DNA of 64,000 nucleotides, taken from the NCBI GenBank assembly GCA_904502165.1, contig CAJGDB010000001.1, forward strand, positions 1 to 64,000, in the 5' to 3' direction. A program made the position numbers and the translations under genes. Below the pieces are notes generated by a model, which was given only the letters and a program-made list of their open reading frames with translations, did not search any database and was not told the DNA's origin. Source of the stretch: an uncultured Akkermansia sp. (GTDB lineage: Bacteria; Verrucomicrobiota; Verrucomicrobiia; Verrucomicrobiales; Akkermansiaceae). Below are positions 43,488 through 51,683 of the stretch, piece by piece (the first letter of the stretch is position 1; every line of letters starts with the position of its first letter).

Positions 43488-44437
43488 TGAAAACGATACG
43501 CTTTGAACAAGGTTCCTCCCTCTGGAAAGATGCTCGCCGGCGGCTGATTCGCAACCGCGCGGCCATGGCTTCGCTCATCTTCCTGCTGCTCATGGCCTTT
43601 GCCTGCTTTGTGCTGCCGCTCTTTCCCTGTATTGCCAACCCGAATGCCACCAACCTGGCAGCCATCGGGGCTGATTGCAGCTGGGCCCACCCCTTTGGTA
43701 CCGACCAGCTCGGGCGTGATTTGCTGGCCCGGGTGCTGTATGGTGGCCGTATCTCGCTGCTGGTGGGTGTGGTGGCCACGGTGGTGGCATTTGTTATCGG
43801 CCTCAGCTACGGACTTGTTTCCGGCTATGTGGGCGGGCGGACGGATGCGCTGATGATGCGAACGGTCGATGTGCTCTTTGCGCTTCCGTTCATTGTGCTG
43901 GTCATTGTGTTCTCGCTGAGTATCGAGACACCCAGCCGTGAGCTGACCAGCTGGGTTGTGGAGAACACTGGCTGGAGCCGTGAGAGTGTTGCTCCCATTC
44001 TGGGGCTTGTCCCGCTTTTCATTGCCATTGGTGCGCTGGGATGGCTCACCCTGGCGCGTATTGTCCGCACCCAGACGCTTGAAATCAAGGCTCAGGAATA
44101 TGTGCTGGCGGCGCGTTCCCTGGGGTTGGGGCATCTCCGCATTCTCTTCTGCCATATTGCGCCCAACCTGCTGGGTACTGTGGTGGTCTACACCACGCTG
44201 GCCGTGCCGGGTATCATGCTCACGGAAAGCACGCTCTCCTTCATCGGGCTCGGGGTGCGTGCGCCCAATTCGTCGTGGGGTACTCTCATCAAAGAAGGGG
44301 CTGACCGCATGGAGGCTACGCCGGAGCTGTTGTTCTTCCCGGCGCTCTTCTTCTGCCTCACGCTGCTGGCGCTGAATTTCCTGGGCGACGGCCTGCGCGA
44401 TGCACTGGACCCCAAATCCGGCGGGCGTGATTCGTAA
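43487..44437 (+). CDS. oppC: Oligopeptide ABC transporter permease OppC
   Basis: This second permease has 316 residues. It shows the OppC N-terminal region with one helix (NRAAMASLIFLLLMAFACFVLPL), the HPFGTDQLGRDLLARVLYGGRISLLVG segment and the contact loop AARSLGLGHLRILFCHIAPN. No OppD or OppF ATPase gene follows: the next gene is on the other strand and unrelated. The importer must use ATPases encoded elsewhere. Confidence 0.92.
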   Translation: MKTIRFEQGSSLWKDARRRLIRNRAAMASLIFLLLMAFACFVLPLFPCIANPNATNLAAIGADCSWAHPFGTDQLGRDLLARVLYGGRISLLVGVVATVVAFVIGLSYGLVSGYVGGRTDALMMRTVDVLFALPFIVLVIVFSLSIETPSRELTSWVVENTGWSRESVAPILGLVPLFIAIGALGWLTLARIVRTQTLEIKAQEYVLAARSLGLGHLRILFCHIAPNLLGTVVVYTTLAVPGIMLTESTLSFIGLGVRAPNSSWGTLIKEGADRMEATPELLFFPALFFCLTLLALNFLGDGLRDALDPKSGGRDS

Positions 44438-44451
44438 GGGAGATTGTTCTG

Positions 44452-44487
44452 AAGCCCCGGCCCGGCTGCACCTGTGCGGTGGGGCTT
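44452..44487. terminator. Possible hairpin between oppC and the convergent unknown gene
   Basis: AAGCCCC (44452-44458) pairs with GGGGCTT (44481-44487) around a GC-rich interior. There is no T run, so termination is uncertain. Confidence 0.3.
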
Positions 44488-45202
44488 ACAGCTCCCATGG
44501 CTTTATCCGGCCGTTGTCAGTAGCCCGCATTTCGAGTTGCCTCAGACACAGCTCCTCCAGCTCGGTGGGCTTGCGGAAGGTTTCGTATTCTGGTTCTCTC
44601 CAGGAAACCCAGAGGGGCTGTTGCTTACGCTTCTTTTTTTTCTTATAGGCAAGCCGCCCGCCATAGGTGCAGAATTCCGTCACGGACTCTGCCTGTTCGC
44701 CACCGTGGCGGGCCAGGCATTTCTTGTACCGGCTGGCGGCTTCATCTGGCCCGAAAATGCCGTAGAACAGACCGCTGTTCAGATACAGAGCCTCGTGATT
44801 CGTCTGCAGCCGGATGTGTTCCGGCAGGTTGATGTCGATGGTGATATCATCCTCAAAGATGCTGATGTCGTACAGCGTCTGGAAATCCTTTTCCCGGGGG
44901 CCTCCTGGCTCGGCAAGATGGTGTAATGTAACCCACTTATTGATCATGATGCTGGAGGTGGTTCCCGCTCTTCCCAGTCTGAAACTCCGGCCTACACGAT
45001 ACCAGAGATGCTCTCTCCTGAGTAATTTCAGCAGCAGAAAGGAAATGGGAAATTTCGGGCGTCTGTTTTTCTGTATATTACGCCATAAACGGGAGGAGAG
45101 CTTGAACAACATCATGGACTTGATGTACCTGTACAGTTCTTCTCCAGCCTTGATGTACTTTGGCTCCGGCTCCGGTTCTGGTTCGTGGCGGCGACGAGTC
45201 AT
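44486..45202 (-). CDS. Unknown basic protein beside the tyrosine recombinase
   Basis: This 238-residue protein belongs to no family I recognise. It begins MTRRRHEPEPEPEPKY, followed by a helical basic region (SMMLFKLSSRLWRNIQKNRRPKF) and a central part with alternating strands (DISIFEDDITIDINL). Near residue 195 comes a lysine run (YKKKKKRKQQP). There is no signal peptide and no membrane helix. Its promoter sits against an inverted repeat shared with the recombinase gene, which makes it the likely target of inversion control. Confidence 0.6.
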   Translation of the reverse strand: MTRRRHEPEPEPEPKYIKAGEELYRYIKSMMLFKLSSRLWRNIQKNRRPKFPISFLLLKLLRREHLWYRVGRSFRLGRAGTTSSIMINKWVTLHHLAEPGGPREKDFQTLYDISIFEDDITIDINLPEHIRLQTNHEALYLNSGLFYGIFGPDEAASRYKKCLARHGGEQAESVTEFCTYGGRLAYKKKKKRKQQPLWVSWREPEYETFRKPTELEELCLRQLEMRATDNGRIKPWEL

Positions 45203-45208
45203 GCCCCC

Positions 45209-45239
45209 ATTCTACTACCCATTGCCAATGGGGGTGTAA
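45209..45239 (-). promoter_or_regulatory. Promoter of the unknown gene, interrupted by an inverted repeat
   Basis: TAGAAT (45209-45214) lies 6 bases before the ATG. The -10/-35 spacer is occupied by the left inverted repeat. The present -35 candidate is TTACAC (45234-45239) at a spacing of 19, which is weak. After inversion it would become TTGTCC at a spacing of 18. Confidence 0.5.
45216..45234 (+). repeat. Left inverted repeat of the candidate invertible segment
   Basis: TACCCATTGCCAATGGGGG pairs with the right copy at 18 of 19 positions, including 15 consecutive. The core CCCATTG-C-CAATGGG is itself a dyad, as expected of a tyrosine-recombinase site. Confidence 0.75.
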
Positions 45240-45252
45240 GAATGATGCCGCA

Positions 45253-45319
45253 GGTAGGTAATACAGTGTAAAAATTGATTTTCAGTATCACAATTTTTAT
45301 GTGAAACGCGCAACCTACC
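45253..45319. repeat. Nested inverted repeats inside the segment
   Basis: GGTAGGT (45253-45259) pairs with ACCTACC (45313-45319), and TAAAAATTG (45269-45277) pairs with CAATTTTTA (45291-45299). Both are perfect and roughly share one centre. They could be accessory binding sites of the recombinase or an operator. Confidence 0.6.
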
Positions 45320-45353
45320 CTTTGATATGCATTTTATTTTATGAAAAATGGGC

Positions 45354-45359
45354 TATAAA
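45354..45359 (+). promoter_or_regulatory. Possible -10 element of the recombinase gene
   Basis: TATAAA inside the segment would give a leader of about 39 bases. No clear -35 is found 16-18 bases upstream. Confidence 0.3.
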
Positions 45360-45386
45360 GTGAAGTGTTGAGTGAATTTTACTTGT

Positions 45387-45405
45387 CCCCCATTGGCAAT
45401 GCGTA
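45387..45405 (-). repeat. Right inverted repeat of the candidate invertible segment
   Basis: Read on the minus strand this is TACGCATTGCCAATGGGGG. It runs up to and includes the first base of the recombinase ATG at 45405. Confidence 0.75.
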
Positions 45406-46415
45406 TGAAGAAACGAGAAGCAGAAACGGCATTATACCTCTTGAAGAAGAGTGGATTGTGTGTGTGCGATGCTGCGCGCCTTGTTCTTGAGCTGGTGGAG
45501 GGCTGCCGGCAGAGCGGGGGGCATGCCGGTTTGTTTGCGCGTTGCCGGCGCGCGGTTATGCTGGGGGTGGAGGCTCTGCGGCAGGAGGAAATGAGTGTTC
45601 CCTTTGCCGAAGCTGTGGCGTTTACTCTGCGGGTGAAGCAGCACCGGGCGGCGCGCACGCAGAGCGATATTGCGTATTACATGCGGCGGTTGATGCGGGC
45701 TGTGCCGGGACTGGCGGGGCGGGCTTTGCGTTCTCTCACATCGCAGGATTGCTGCCGCATGCTTCAGGCTGCGTACGGAACCCCAAGTCAGCGGCGCAAG
45801 GCACGGGCTATCTTATCGGGGGTGTTCAGCGTGGGGCGGCGGCAGGGCTGGTGCGGTGAGAATCCTGTTCTGCTGGTGGAGGTGCCGGCGGTGCAGGAGA
45901 AAGAGATTGCCCCCCTGCCACTGGCAGAGGTGCGGCAACTGGTGGAGACGGCGCGGAAGCCGGCACATGCGGCTGTGCTGCCGGCGCTGGGGCTCATGCT
46001 GCATGCCGGGGTGCGCCCGCATGAGATTCAGCGCCTGCACTGGCAGGATGTTGACCTGGAGGAGCGTGAGCTGTGCATTGCTGCCCGTCACAGCAAGACG
46101 GGGGGCTCCCGGCGTATTCCTCTTTCTCGTTCTTTACTGCGCCTGTTATCTGCCCATGCCGGGAGCGGGCCTATCTGCCCACCGAACTGGCGGCAGCGCT
46201 GGCTGCAGTTGCGGCGGGCGGCGGGGTTTGCCCGCTGGGTGCCGGATGTGCTGCGCCATACTTTTGCGAGTTATCATGTAAAACACCACCGGGATATGGC
46301 GGCTCTGCAGTTGAGCATGGGGCACCGTGACCAGCGTCTGCTGATGAACCGTTATATCAATCTGCGGGGCATTTCCCGGCCTGATGCCGCGGCTTTCTGG
46401 GCGCTGCGCTTGTAA
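45405..46415 (+). CDS. Tyrosine recombinase / integrase
   Basis: This site-specific recombinase has 336 residues from MKKREAETALYLL; ATG 45399 is an alternative. A SAM-like N-terminal DNA-binding domain covers about 60-150. The catalytic set is complete: Arg in HAGVRPHEIQRLHW, Lys in ARHSKTGGSRRIPL, HxxR-type DVLRHTFASYH, His in MGHRDQR and the Tyr nucleophile in LLMNRYINL. It resembles XerC/D-type and inverton recombinases rather than phage integrases with a long arm-binding domain. Its position beside the inverted repeats suggests it acts on them. No phage or transposon genes are adjacent. Confidence 0.88.
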   Translation: MKKREAETALYLLKKSGLCVCDAARLVLELVEGCRQSGGHAGLFARCRRAVMLGVEALRQEEMSVPFAEAVAFTLRVKQHRAARTQSDIAYYMRRLMRAVPGLAGRALRSLTSQDCCRMLQAAYGTPSQRRKARAILSGVFSVGRRQGWCGENPVLLVEVPAVQEKEIAPLPLAEVRQLVETARKPAHAAVLPALGLMLHAGVRPHEIQRLHWQDVDLEERELCIAARHSKTGGSRRIPLSRSLLRLLSAHAGSGPICPPNWRQRWLQLRRAAGFARWVPDVLRHTFASYHVKHHRDMAALQLSMGHRDQRLLMNRYINLRGISRPDAAAFWALRL

Positions 46416-46455
46416 AAAGAAGCCGCGCAGCCGGAATATTCCTCCGTTGCGCGGC
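46414..46455 (-). terminator. nhaC terminator
   Basis: GCCGCGCA (46422-46429) pairs with TGCGCGGC (46448-46455). The interior contains the palindrome GGAATATTCC. On the minus strand the stem is followed by TTTTT. Confidence 0.75.
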
Positions 46456-46478
46456 AATTCCATTCTGCCGGGGGACTC

Positions 46479-47789
46479 TTACTTCTTATGGGCGAGCCCG
46501 AAGAAGATGAAGACCAGGGCGGACAGCCCCATGACAAAGGGGTAGAAGAGGTAGGGAATGATGGCAAAGGCAGTAATGCCGGCGAGGGCGGAGCCCATGA
46601 GCAGCTGGGCGCCGTACGGCAGGATACCCTGTACCACGCAGGAGGCGGTGTCGAGCAGGCTGGCAGCACGCGGAGCGGGGATGCTGTATTTTTCTGCAAT
46701 GCCCTTGGCAATGTGCCCCACGGCTACGATGGCCACAGTGTTGTTGGCGGTGCAGAAGTTGGCCAGGGCGGTCATGAGCGCGATGCTGAGTTCGGCTCCC
46801 TTGCGGCCTTTGATGCAGGCGGTGAGGTGGGAGATGATGTAGGAGAGCCCGCCGTTGTAGCGGATGAGTTCGAGCATGCCAGCCGCCAGGAGGGTGACGA
46901 TGATGAGCTCGCCCATGCCGGTCATGCCGTTGCCCATGGCGCTTACCCAGTCCATGATTCCGGCGGGGGTGTTGATGCAGGCTACTATGCCTGTGGAGAT
47001 GATGCCGAGGATGAGCACCTTCATGACATTCACGCCGGCCAGGGCGGTACCCAGTACCAGCAGGTATGGAATGACCTTGAGCCAGGCGGTTTCCTGCGGT
47101 ACTTCCACCGGAGCCAGGTTCCAGCCGAGCGCGATGTAGATGCCCAGCACCAGCAGGGCTGCCGGGAATACGATGGCAAAGTTGGCCTTGAACTTATCCT
47201 GCATGGCGCAGCCCTGGGTGCGGGTGGCGGCAATGGTCGTGTCGGAAATGAAGGACAGGTTGTCGCCGAAGAAGGCACCGCCGATAACGCCGCCTGCCAT
47301 GAGGGCGAGGCTGGCACCCGCTTTGTCTGCCAGGCCTACGGCTACCGGCATGAGGGCCACGATGGTGCCTACCGAGGTGCCAATGGAGAGGGATATGGCG
47401 CAGGCTGCCAGGAATACCCCGGCCAGTACCATGTTGGCCGGCAGCAGGGAGAGGGTGAGGTTGACGGTGGCATCAACCGAGCCGATGTGTTTGGCTGACT
47501 GGGCAAAAGCACCGGCGAGTATGAAAATCCACACCATCATCATGATATTGCTGTGCGCTGCGCCGCGGGAGAAGCGCTCCACCCGCTCAGAGAATCGGCG
47601 CGGGCGGCATACGACAAAGGCCCAGGCGCAGGCGGCCATGAAGGCAACGGTGACCGGCATCTTGTAAAAGTCCCCCACGATGACCGAGGTGGTCACATAG
47701 AGCAGGAAGAAGACGAGCAGCGGACTGAGTATCCACAGACCGCGGCTGTGGGAGATGCAGGGGATTTCTGGCAGGTGGTTCTTGTTCAC
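46479..47789 (-). CDS. NhaC-family Na+/H+ antiporter
   Basis: This 436-residue polytopic membrane protein has about 11-12 helices. GAFFGDNLSFISDTTIAATRTQGC is the characteristic NhaC stretch with the paired acidic residues, and SIGTSVGTIVALMPVA precedes it. NhaC-type proteins exchange Na+ for H+, some with malate or lactate. The start is GTG at 47789. It has its own promoter and terminator. Confidence 0.88.
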   Translation of the reverse strand: MNKNHLPEIPCISHSRGLWILSPLLVFFLLYVTTSVIVGDFYKMPVTVAFMAACAWAFVVCRPRRFSERVERFSRGAAHSNIMMMVWIFILAGAFAQSAKHIGSVDATVNLTLSLLPANMVLAGVFLAACAISLSIGTSVGTIVALMPVAVGLADKAGASLALMAGGVIGGAFFGDNLSFISDTTIAATRTQGCAMQDKFKANFAIVFPAALLVLGIYIALGWNLAPVEVPQETAWLKVIPYLLVLGTALAGVNVMKVLILGIISTGIVACINTPAGIMDWVSAMGNGMTGMGELIIVTLLAAGMLELIRYNGGLSYIISHLTACIKGRKGAELSIALMTALANFCTANNTVAIVAVGHIAKGIAEKYSIPAPRAASLLDTASCVVQGILPYGAQLLMGSALAGITAFAIIPYLFYPFVMGLSALVFIFFGLAHKK

Positions 47790-47817
47790 TTCTGGGAATG
47801 GGGCTTAATACGCCGCA

Positions 47818-47846
47818 AGTGTAGCAGCACCAGGGTGAGATGTCAA
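47818..47846 (-). promoter_or_regulatory. nhaC promoter
   Basis: TTGACA (47841-47846), a 17-base spacer and the extended -10 TGCTACACT (-10 at 47818-47823) predict a leader of about 22 bases. The rest of this 253-base gap, up to 48006, shows nothing else. Confidence 0.65.
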
Positions 47847-48006
47847 AGAAAACAACCCGCAGGCAAGTGTATTATGCTGCCATTTTTGAGCGTTATTGGA
47901 GCATGTTTTTCTGTAAGGTATTTAATTTCAGTTTCTAAATAACAATTTTGTGCGCCAGGCAGCAGAGGGGCTGCCCGCCGGGGGTGCTGTGCCTGTTAAT
48001 TCCAGC

Positions 48007-48036
48007 TTGACGCCTTGCGGGGTGTGATGATAGAAT
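48007..48036 (+). promoter_or_regulatory. recJ promoter, leaderless type
   Basis: TTGACG (48007-48012), an 18-base spacer and the extended -10 TGATAGAAT (48028-48036) are followed by 6 bases before ATG 48043. Confidence 0.75.
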
Positions 48037-48042
48037 GGCCCC

Positions 48043-49761
48043 ATGAGTACTAAGTTCAGTTGGGAATTGCGCCCGACGGACGGAAGTGTGGATTTTGGCG
48101 ATGAATTGAACGCACAGCTGCCGCTGCTGGTTCGAAAGTTGCTGGCTCAGCGAGGCATTTCCGGTCGTGAGAAGGCACTAAGATTCCTGAAACCCAAGCT
48201 AGCCGACCTGGGCGACCCTTTCGCCTTGCGGGAGATGGATGTAGCCGTTGAGCGCATCTTCCGCGCGGCAGACAACGGTGAGCACGTCTGCATCTATGGT
48301 GATTATGATGTGGACGGCGTGAGCTCTGTCACGCTGCTGTATGCGATTCTGCGCGCCTATGGTATCCGCACGGATTATTTCATACCGGTTCGCACACGGG
48401 AAGGCTACGGCCTGAGCGATGAGGGTATGGCCAATGCTATGGAGGCCTGCGGTGGTAAGCCGGATCTGCTGATTGCGGTGGACTGCGGCACTTCTTCTGT
48501 GGAAGAGGTGCGCTGGCTGCAGGGGCAGGGGATTGATGTGGTGATTCTGGACCACCATGAGGCGAGTACCCAGGGGCGGCCCCCCGCGGTGGCTGTGGTG
48601 AATGCCAAGCTGGAGGGGGATAGCCCGTATACTTACCTGTGCAGCGCTGGTGTGGTGTTCAAACTGGCGCATGCGATGCTGAAGATGCGCCGGCTGGCTC
48701 ATTTTGACCTGAAGCAGTATCTGGATGTGGTGGCTATTGCCACGGTGGCTGATATTGTGCCGCTGGTGGGCGAAAACCGCCTGCTGACACGCCACGGCCT
48801 GCGGGTGATGGAGAGTGGCGGCAATATCGGTATTCAGGCTCTTAACCGGGTGACGAACCTGAACCGCCGCCCCAATGCCAGCCATATTTCGTTCCGTATC
48901 GGTCCGCGTCTGAATGCGGCCGGCCGTATGGACAGCCCGCTGGATTCGCTCAACCTGCTCATGGCGCGTGATACTGCTGTGGCGCTGGAGCTGGCTGAGC
49001 GCCTTGAGCAGCACAACCGCGCCCGCCAGCAGGAGGAGGAGAAGATCCGCCATGAGGCGATGGAGATGCTGTCGCGTTCCTTCTCCCCGGAGCGGGATAA
49101 TGTGATTGTGCTGGGGTCGCGTACCTGGCACCCCGGGGTGGTGGGTATCGTGGCTTCGCTGCTGATGCGCCGTTACCATAAGCCCACTTTTGTGATTTCG
49201 CTGGATGAAAATGGTGTGGGTAAGGGAAGCGGTCGCTCGGTTCCGGGAATTTCTCTGGTGCAGGCTATTCACGCTTGTGCCGATACGCTGATTTCCGGCG
49301 GTGGTCATGATATGGCTGCCGGGCTGGTGATTCATGAGGATATGATTGATGCGTTCCGTGAACGCTTCGATGCTTTTGTGCGTGAGAATGTGGATCCCTC
49401 CCGGCTTATGCCGGTGCTCAATATTGATGCTGAGGTGACGTTCCCTGAGCTGACTCTGGATTTGCTTGATAGTTATGAATTGCTGGAGCCTTTCGGCAAT
49501 ACAAACCCGCAGCCGGTGTTCATGAGCCGCAATGTGATGCTGACGGATGCTCCACGCCACCTGCAGGGTAACCACCTGCGCCTGGGGCTGCGCCAGGGGA
49601 GCTGCGAGTGTGATGCTATGTACTTCAATGGCGGGCAGTTGCGCCTGCCGGATCCGCCCTGGGATATTGCGTATACGATTGACCGCAATGTATGGCGTGG
49701 CCGTACAATGCTTTCCATTTCTATTCAGGATATCCGCCCTGCCGCTGCTGCCTGTTCATGA
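48043..49761 (+). CDS. recJ: Single-stranded-DNA-specific exonuclease RecJ
   Basis: RecJ is a 5'-3' single-strand exonuclease used in recombination and repair. It has 572 residues. DHH-family motifs are GDYDVDGVSSVTLLY, AVDCGTSS and ILDHHE, followed by DHHA1-type GGGHDMAAGLVI and a C-terminal OB-like domain (DAEVTFPELTLDLLDSYELLEPFGNTNP). It overlaps the next start by 4 bases. Confidence 0.95.
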   Translation: MSTKFSWELRPTDGSVDFGDELNAQLPLLVRKLLAQRGISGREKALRFLKPKLADLGDPFALREMDVAVERIFRAADNGEHVCIYGDYDVDGVSSVTLLYAILRAYGIRTDYFIPVRTREGYGLSDEGMANAMEACGGKPDLLIAVDCGTSSVEEVRWLQGQGIDVVILDHHEASTQGRPPAVAVVNAKLEGDSPYTYLCSAGVVFKLAHAMLKMRRLAHFDLKQYLDVVAIATVADIVPLVGENRLLTRHGLRVMESGGNIGIQALNRVTNLNRRPNASHISFRIGPRLNAAGRMDSPLDSLNLLMARDTAVALELAERLEQHNRARQQEEEKIRHEAMEMLSRSFSPERDNVIVLGSRTWHPGVVGIVASLLMRRYHKPTFVISLDENGVGKGSGRSVPGISLVQAIHACADTLISGGGHDMAAGLVIHEDMIDAFRERFDAFVRENVDPSRLMPVLNIDAEVTFPELTLDLLDSYELLEPFGNTNPQPVFMSRNVMLTDAPRHLQGNHLRLGLRQGSCECDAMYFNGGQLRLPDPPWDIAYTIDRNVWRGRTMLSISIQDIRPAAAACS

Positions 49762-50690
49762 AGAAGCCCAGCCAGAGTTCCCGCCGCTCTTCCCGCCGGT
49801 TGCCATCGGCGGAGTTCGGGGATTGGCGTATGCCGCTGGAGAAACCGCATGAGGCAGAGCACCTGGAACCTCCTCCCATGAGCGTGTTCCGCCGCCTGCG
49901 GGTGCATGTCAGCTACCTTCAGTCCCTTGACCCTGTATATGACTATGAGGTGGAGGACTGGAAACCTATCAAGGGCTTGAAGCAGGCGGTACACATGACG
50001 ATTGGCCTATGCCTGCTTCCTTTGTCTGTGGTGATGGTGTATGCTCTGCTGCTGCAGCTGCACCATGCAACGCCGATGGTGAGCGAACTGGCGTTCTGGC
50101 AGAGTGTGCCGGTGTGGTTCAGTGTGCTGGGGGCACTGGTGTTTGCGAGTGTGAAGTATTTCCGCCTGATAGACCCGATTCTGATGTTCCTCTATGTGCT
50201 GGGGCATGAGCTGACCCATGCGTTGGCGGCTTTGCTCTGCATGGGCCGTGTGCGCGCCCTGAGTGTGGATCTGGATGGCGGATTTGTGGACACGGATGCC
50301 GATAATATCTTTGTTTCGCTGGCGCCTTATTTTGTTCCCTTGTGGGCGCTGTTGTGGATGGCGACTTTCTTTGTGGCGAACTGGATTTACCCGTTTGATT
50401 CCTACCAGGCATGGTTCTATGCGGGCTTCGGTTTCTGGCTGACGTACCATGTGTACTGGACGCTGTGGGTGATTCCCCGCGAGCAGCCGGATTTGCTTGA
50501 GAACGGGGTGATTCTTTCATTCATGATTATCCTGCTGAGTAACCTGGCCGGCGTGTTGCTGATTCTGCGTGCATTCGGTCTTATCTCCTTTGAGGGGTAT
50601 GCTCAGGATTTTGTGCTGGCCGCCCGGGAAATTGGTGCTGCCTTTGCTGACCTTGCAAGGTTGTTGGTTCAGCTCTTCTCTTCGGTATAA
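49758..50690 (+). CDS. Membrane protein with an HExxH motif, M50-like
   Basis: This 310-residue protein starts at ATG 49758, overlapping the recJ stop. After a basic N-terminal tail of about 80 residues it has six or so membrane helices. One carries YVLGHELTHALAALLCMG, which matches the H-E-x-x-H of intramembrane zinc proteases (M50 or DUF3267 type). A later SLAPYFVPLWALLW segment sits where M50 proteins have their second motif, but the usual LDG aspartate is not clear. Proteolytic activity is therefore uncertain. Confidence 0.55.
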   Translation: MKKPSQSSRRSSRRLPSAEFGDWRMPLEKPHEAEHLEPPPMSVFRRLRVHVSYLQSLDPVYDYEVEDWKPIKGLKQAVHMTIGLCLLPLSVVMVYALLLQLHHATPMVSELAFWQSVPVWFSVLGALVFASVKYFRLIDPILMFLYVLGHELTHALAALLCMGRVRALSVDLDGGFVDTDADNIFVSLAPYFVPLWALLWMATFFVANWIYPFDSYQAWFYAGFGFWLTYHVYWTLWVIPREQPDLLENGVILSFMIILLSNLAGVLLILRAFGLISFEGYAQDFVLAAREIGAAFADLARLLVQLFSSV

Positions 50691-50691
50691 C
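50664..50691 (+). promoter_or_regulatory. Possible glycosyltransferase gene promoter
   Basis: TTGGTT (50664-50669), a 16-base spacer and TATAAC (50686-50691) overlap the end of the preceding gene and would give a leader of about 24 bases. Confidence 0.3.
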
Positions 50692-50721
50692 TTGATTTCA
50701 ACAGATTGGATGTACTAACGT

Positions 50722-51624
50722 ATGACAAGTATGGAAACAACTTCTCCTCAGACGGATTGCTACCTGATTCTCTGCCATAACCGCCCCTGGCAGGTGAATG
50801 CCCTGAGTTCATATCTTGCAGAACAGGGGCACTATGTGTTTATTCATGTGGATGCCTCTTCTGCCATTGCTTCTGAGATTCTCACTTCTGAACGAATCAG
50901 GCTGGTCGAGCCCCGGATTGCGGTGAAATGGGGGAGCTTTTCCATGATTTCGGCTGAAATGTCGTTGATTCGCGCGGCTATGGCAACAGGGGTGAGGTAT
51001 CGTTACGTTCACCTCATCAGCGGGCAGTGTCTGCCGGCAGCTGGCCGGGCTAAGACTGAGGAGCTTCTCAATGCAGCCTATGCAGAGAAACAGCAGATAA
51101 TCAGCTGTTCTACGGAGCCTATTACGAAGGGGTGGGGGAGAAAGGGCCTTCTGTACCGCATTGCTGTATGGTATCCTCAGTGCATTGTGGACCGCAATAA
51201 TAAATGGCACCGCTATTTCCACAAGTGGAAGAAATTGTGGCGTTTTACCGGCCTTCGCCGCTTCTCATGGAAGAAGTTTGCTCCTTTCCATTCGGGGTCC
51301 CAGTGGTGGTCCCTTACGGGTGACTGCGTGCAGGAGCTGCTCCGTTATGTGGATGAACACCCGGATTTCTATGATTTCTTCCGGCATACTTTCTGTAGTG
51401 ATGAAATGTTTGTTCAGTCCACGCTCATGCACCTGACGCCCAAGCCGTACATTTTGGGCTCCAATAAGCGCTTCATGATTTGGCGGCGCAGCATGTCTCC
51501 TGCTGATCTTGTGGAGGAGGAGTGGCCTCAGGTATGGTCCAGCAACTGTCTTATAGCTCGTAAATTCCTGATGGAACCGGGTGAAACAGAACGCTATCTG
51601 GCTGCCCTGAATGCTGAATTTTAA
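50722..51624 (+). CDS. GT14-type (core-2/I-branching family) glycosyltransferase
   Basis: GT14 enzymes add N-acetylglucosamine or xylose branches. In bacteria they modify surface polysaccharides. The 300-residue protein shows CYLILCHNRPWQVNALSSYL at the N-terminus, then VKWGSFSMISAEMSLIRAAM, YVHLISGQCLPAAG and HSGSQWWSLTGDCVQELL. All of these belong to the family pattern. No membrane anchor is visible. Donor and acceptor are unknown. Confidence 0.82.
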   Translation: MTSMETTSPQTDCYLILCHNRPWQVNALSSYLAEQGHYVFIHVDASSAIASEILTSERIRLVEPRIAVKWGSFSMISAEMSLIRAAMATGVRYRYVHLISGQCLPAAGRAKTEELLNAAYAEKQQIISCSTEPITKGWGRKGLLYRIAVWYPQCIVDRNNKWHRYFHKWKKLWRFTGLRRFSWKKFAPFHSGSQWWSLTGDCVQELLRYVDEHPDFYDFFRHTFCSDEMFVQSTLMHLTPKPYILGSNKRFMIWRRSMSPADLVEEEWPQVWSSNCLIARKFLMEPGETERYLAALNAEF

Positions 51625-51644
51625 GACAGCGGCACAGTTTTGCC

Positions 51645-51672
51645 TTGTAAGCGGTGGAAAATCTGGCATAAT
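51645..51672 (+). promoter_or_regulatory. sufT promoter
   Basis: TTGTAA (51645-51650), a 16-base spacer and CATAAT (51667-51672) are followed by 11 bases before ATG 51684, giving a very short leader. Confidence 0.55.
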
Positions 51673-51683
51673 TTGCGCCGCCT

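Larger units (their letters stand above)
45235..45386. other. Candidate invertible promoter segment
   Basis: This is a 152-base AT-rich segment between the inverted repeats and between two divergent genes. It contains a TATAAA -10 candidate pointing at the recombinase and two nested inverted repeats. No reading frame of note lies inside. Confidence 0.5.

Noticed and set aside
44452..44487. Hairpin after oppC as an integration scar of the recombinase
   Set aside because: It shares no sequence with the inverted repeats at 45216 and 45387.
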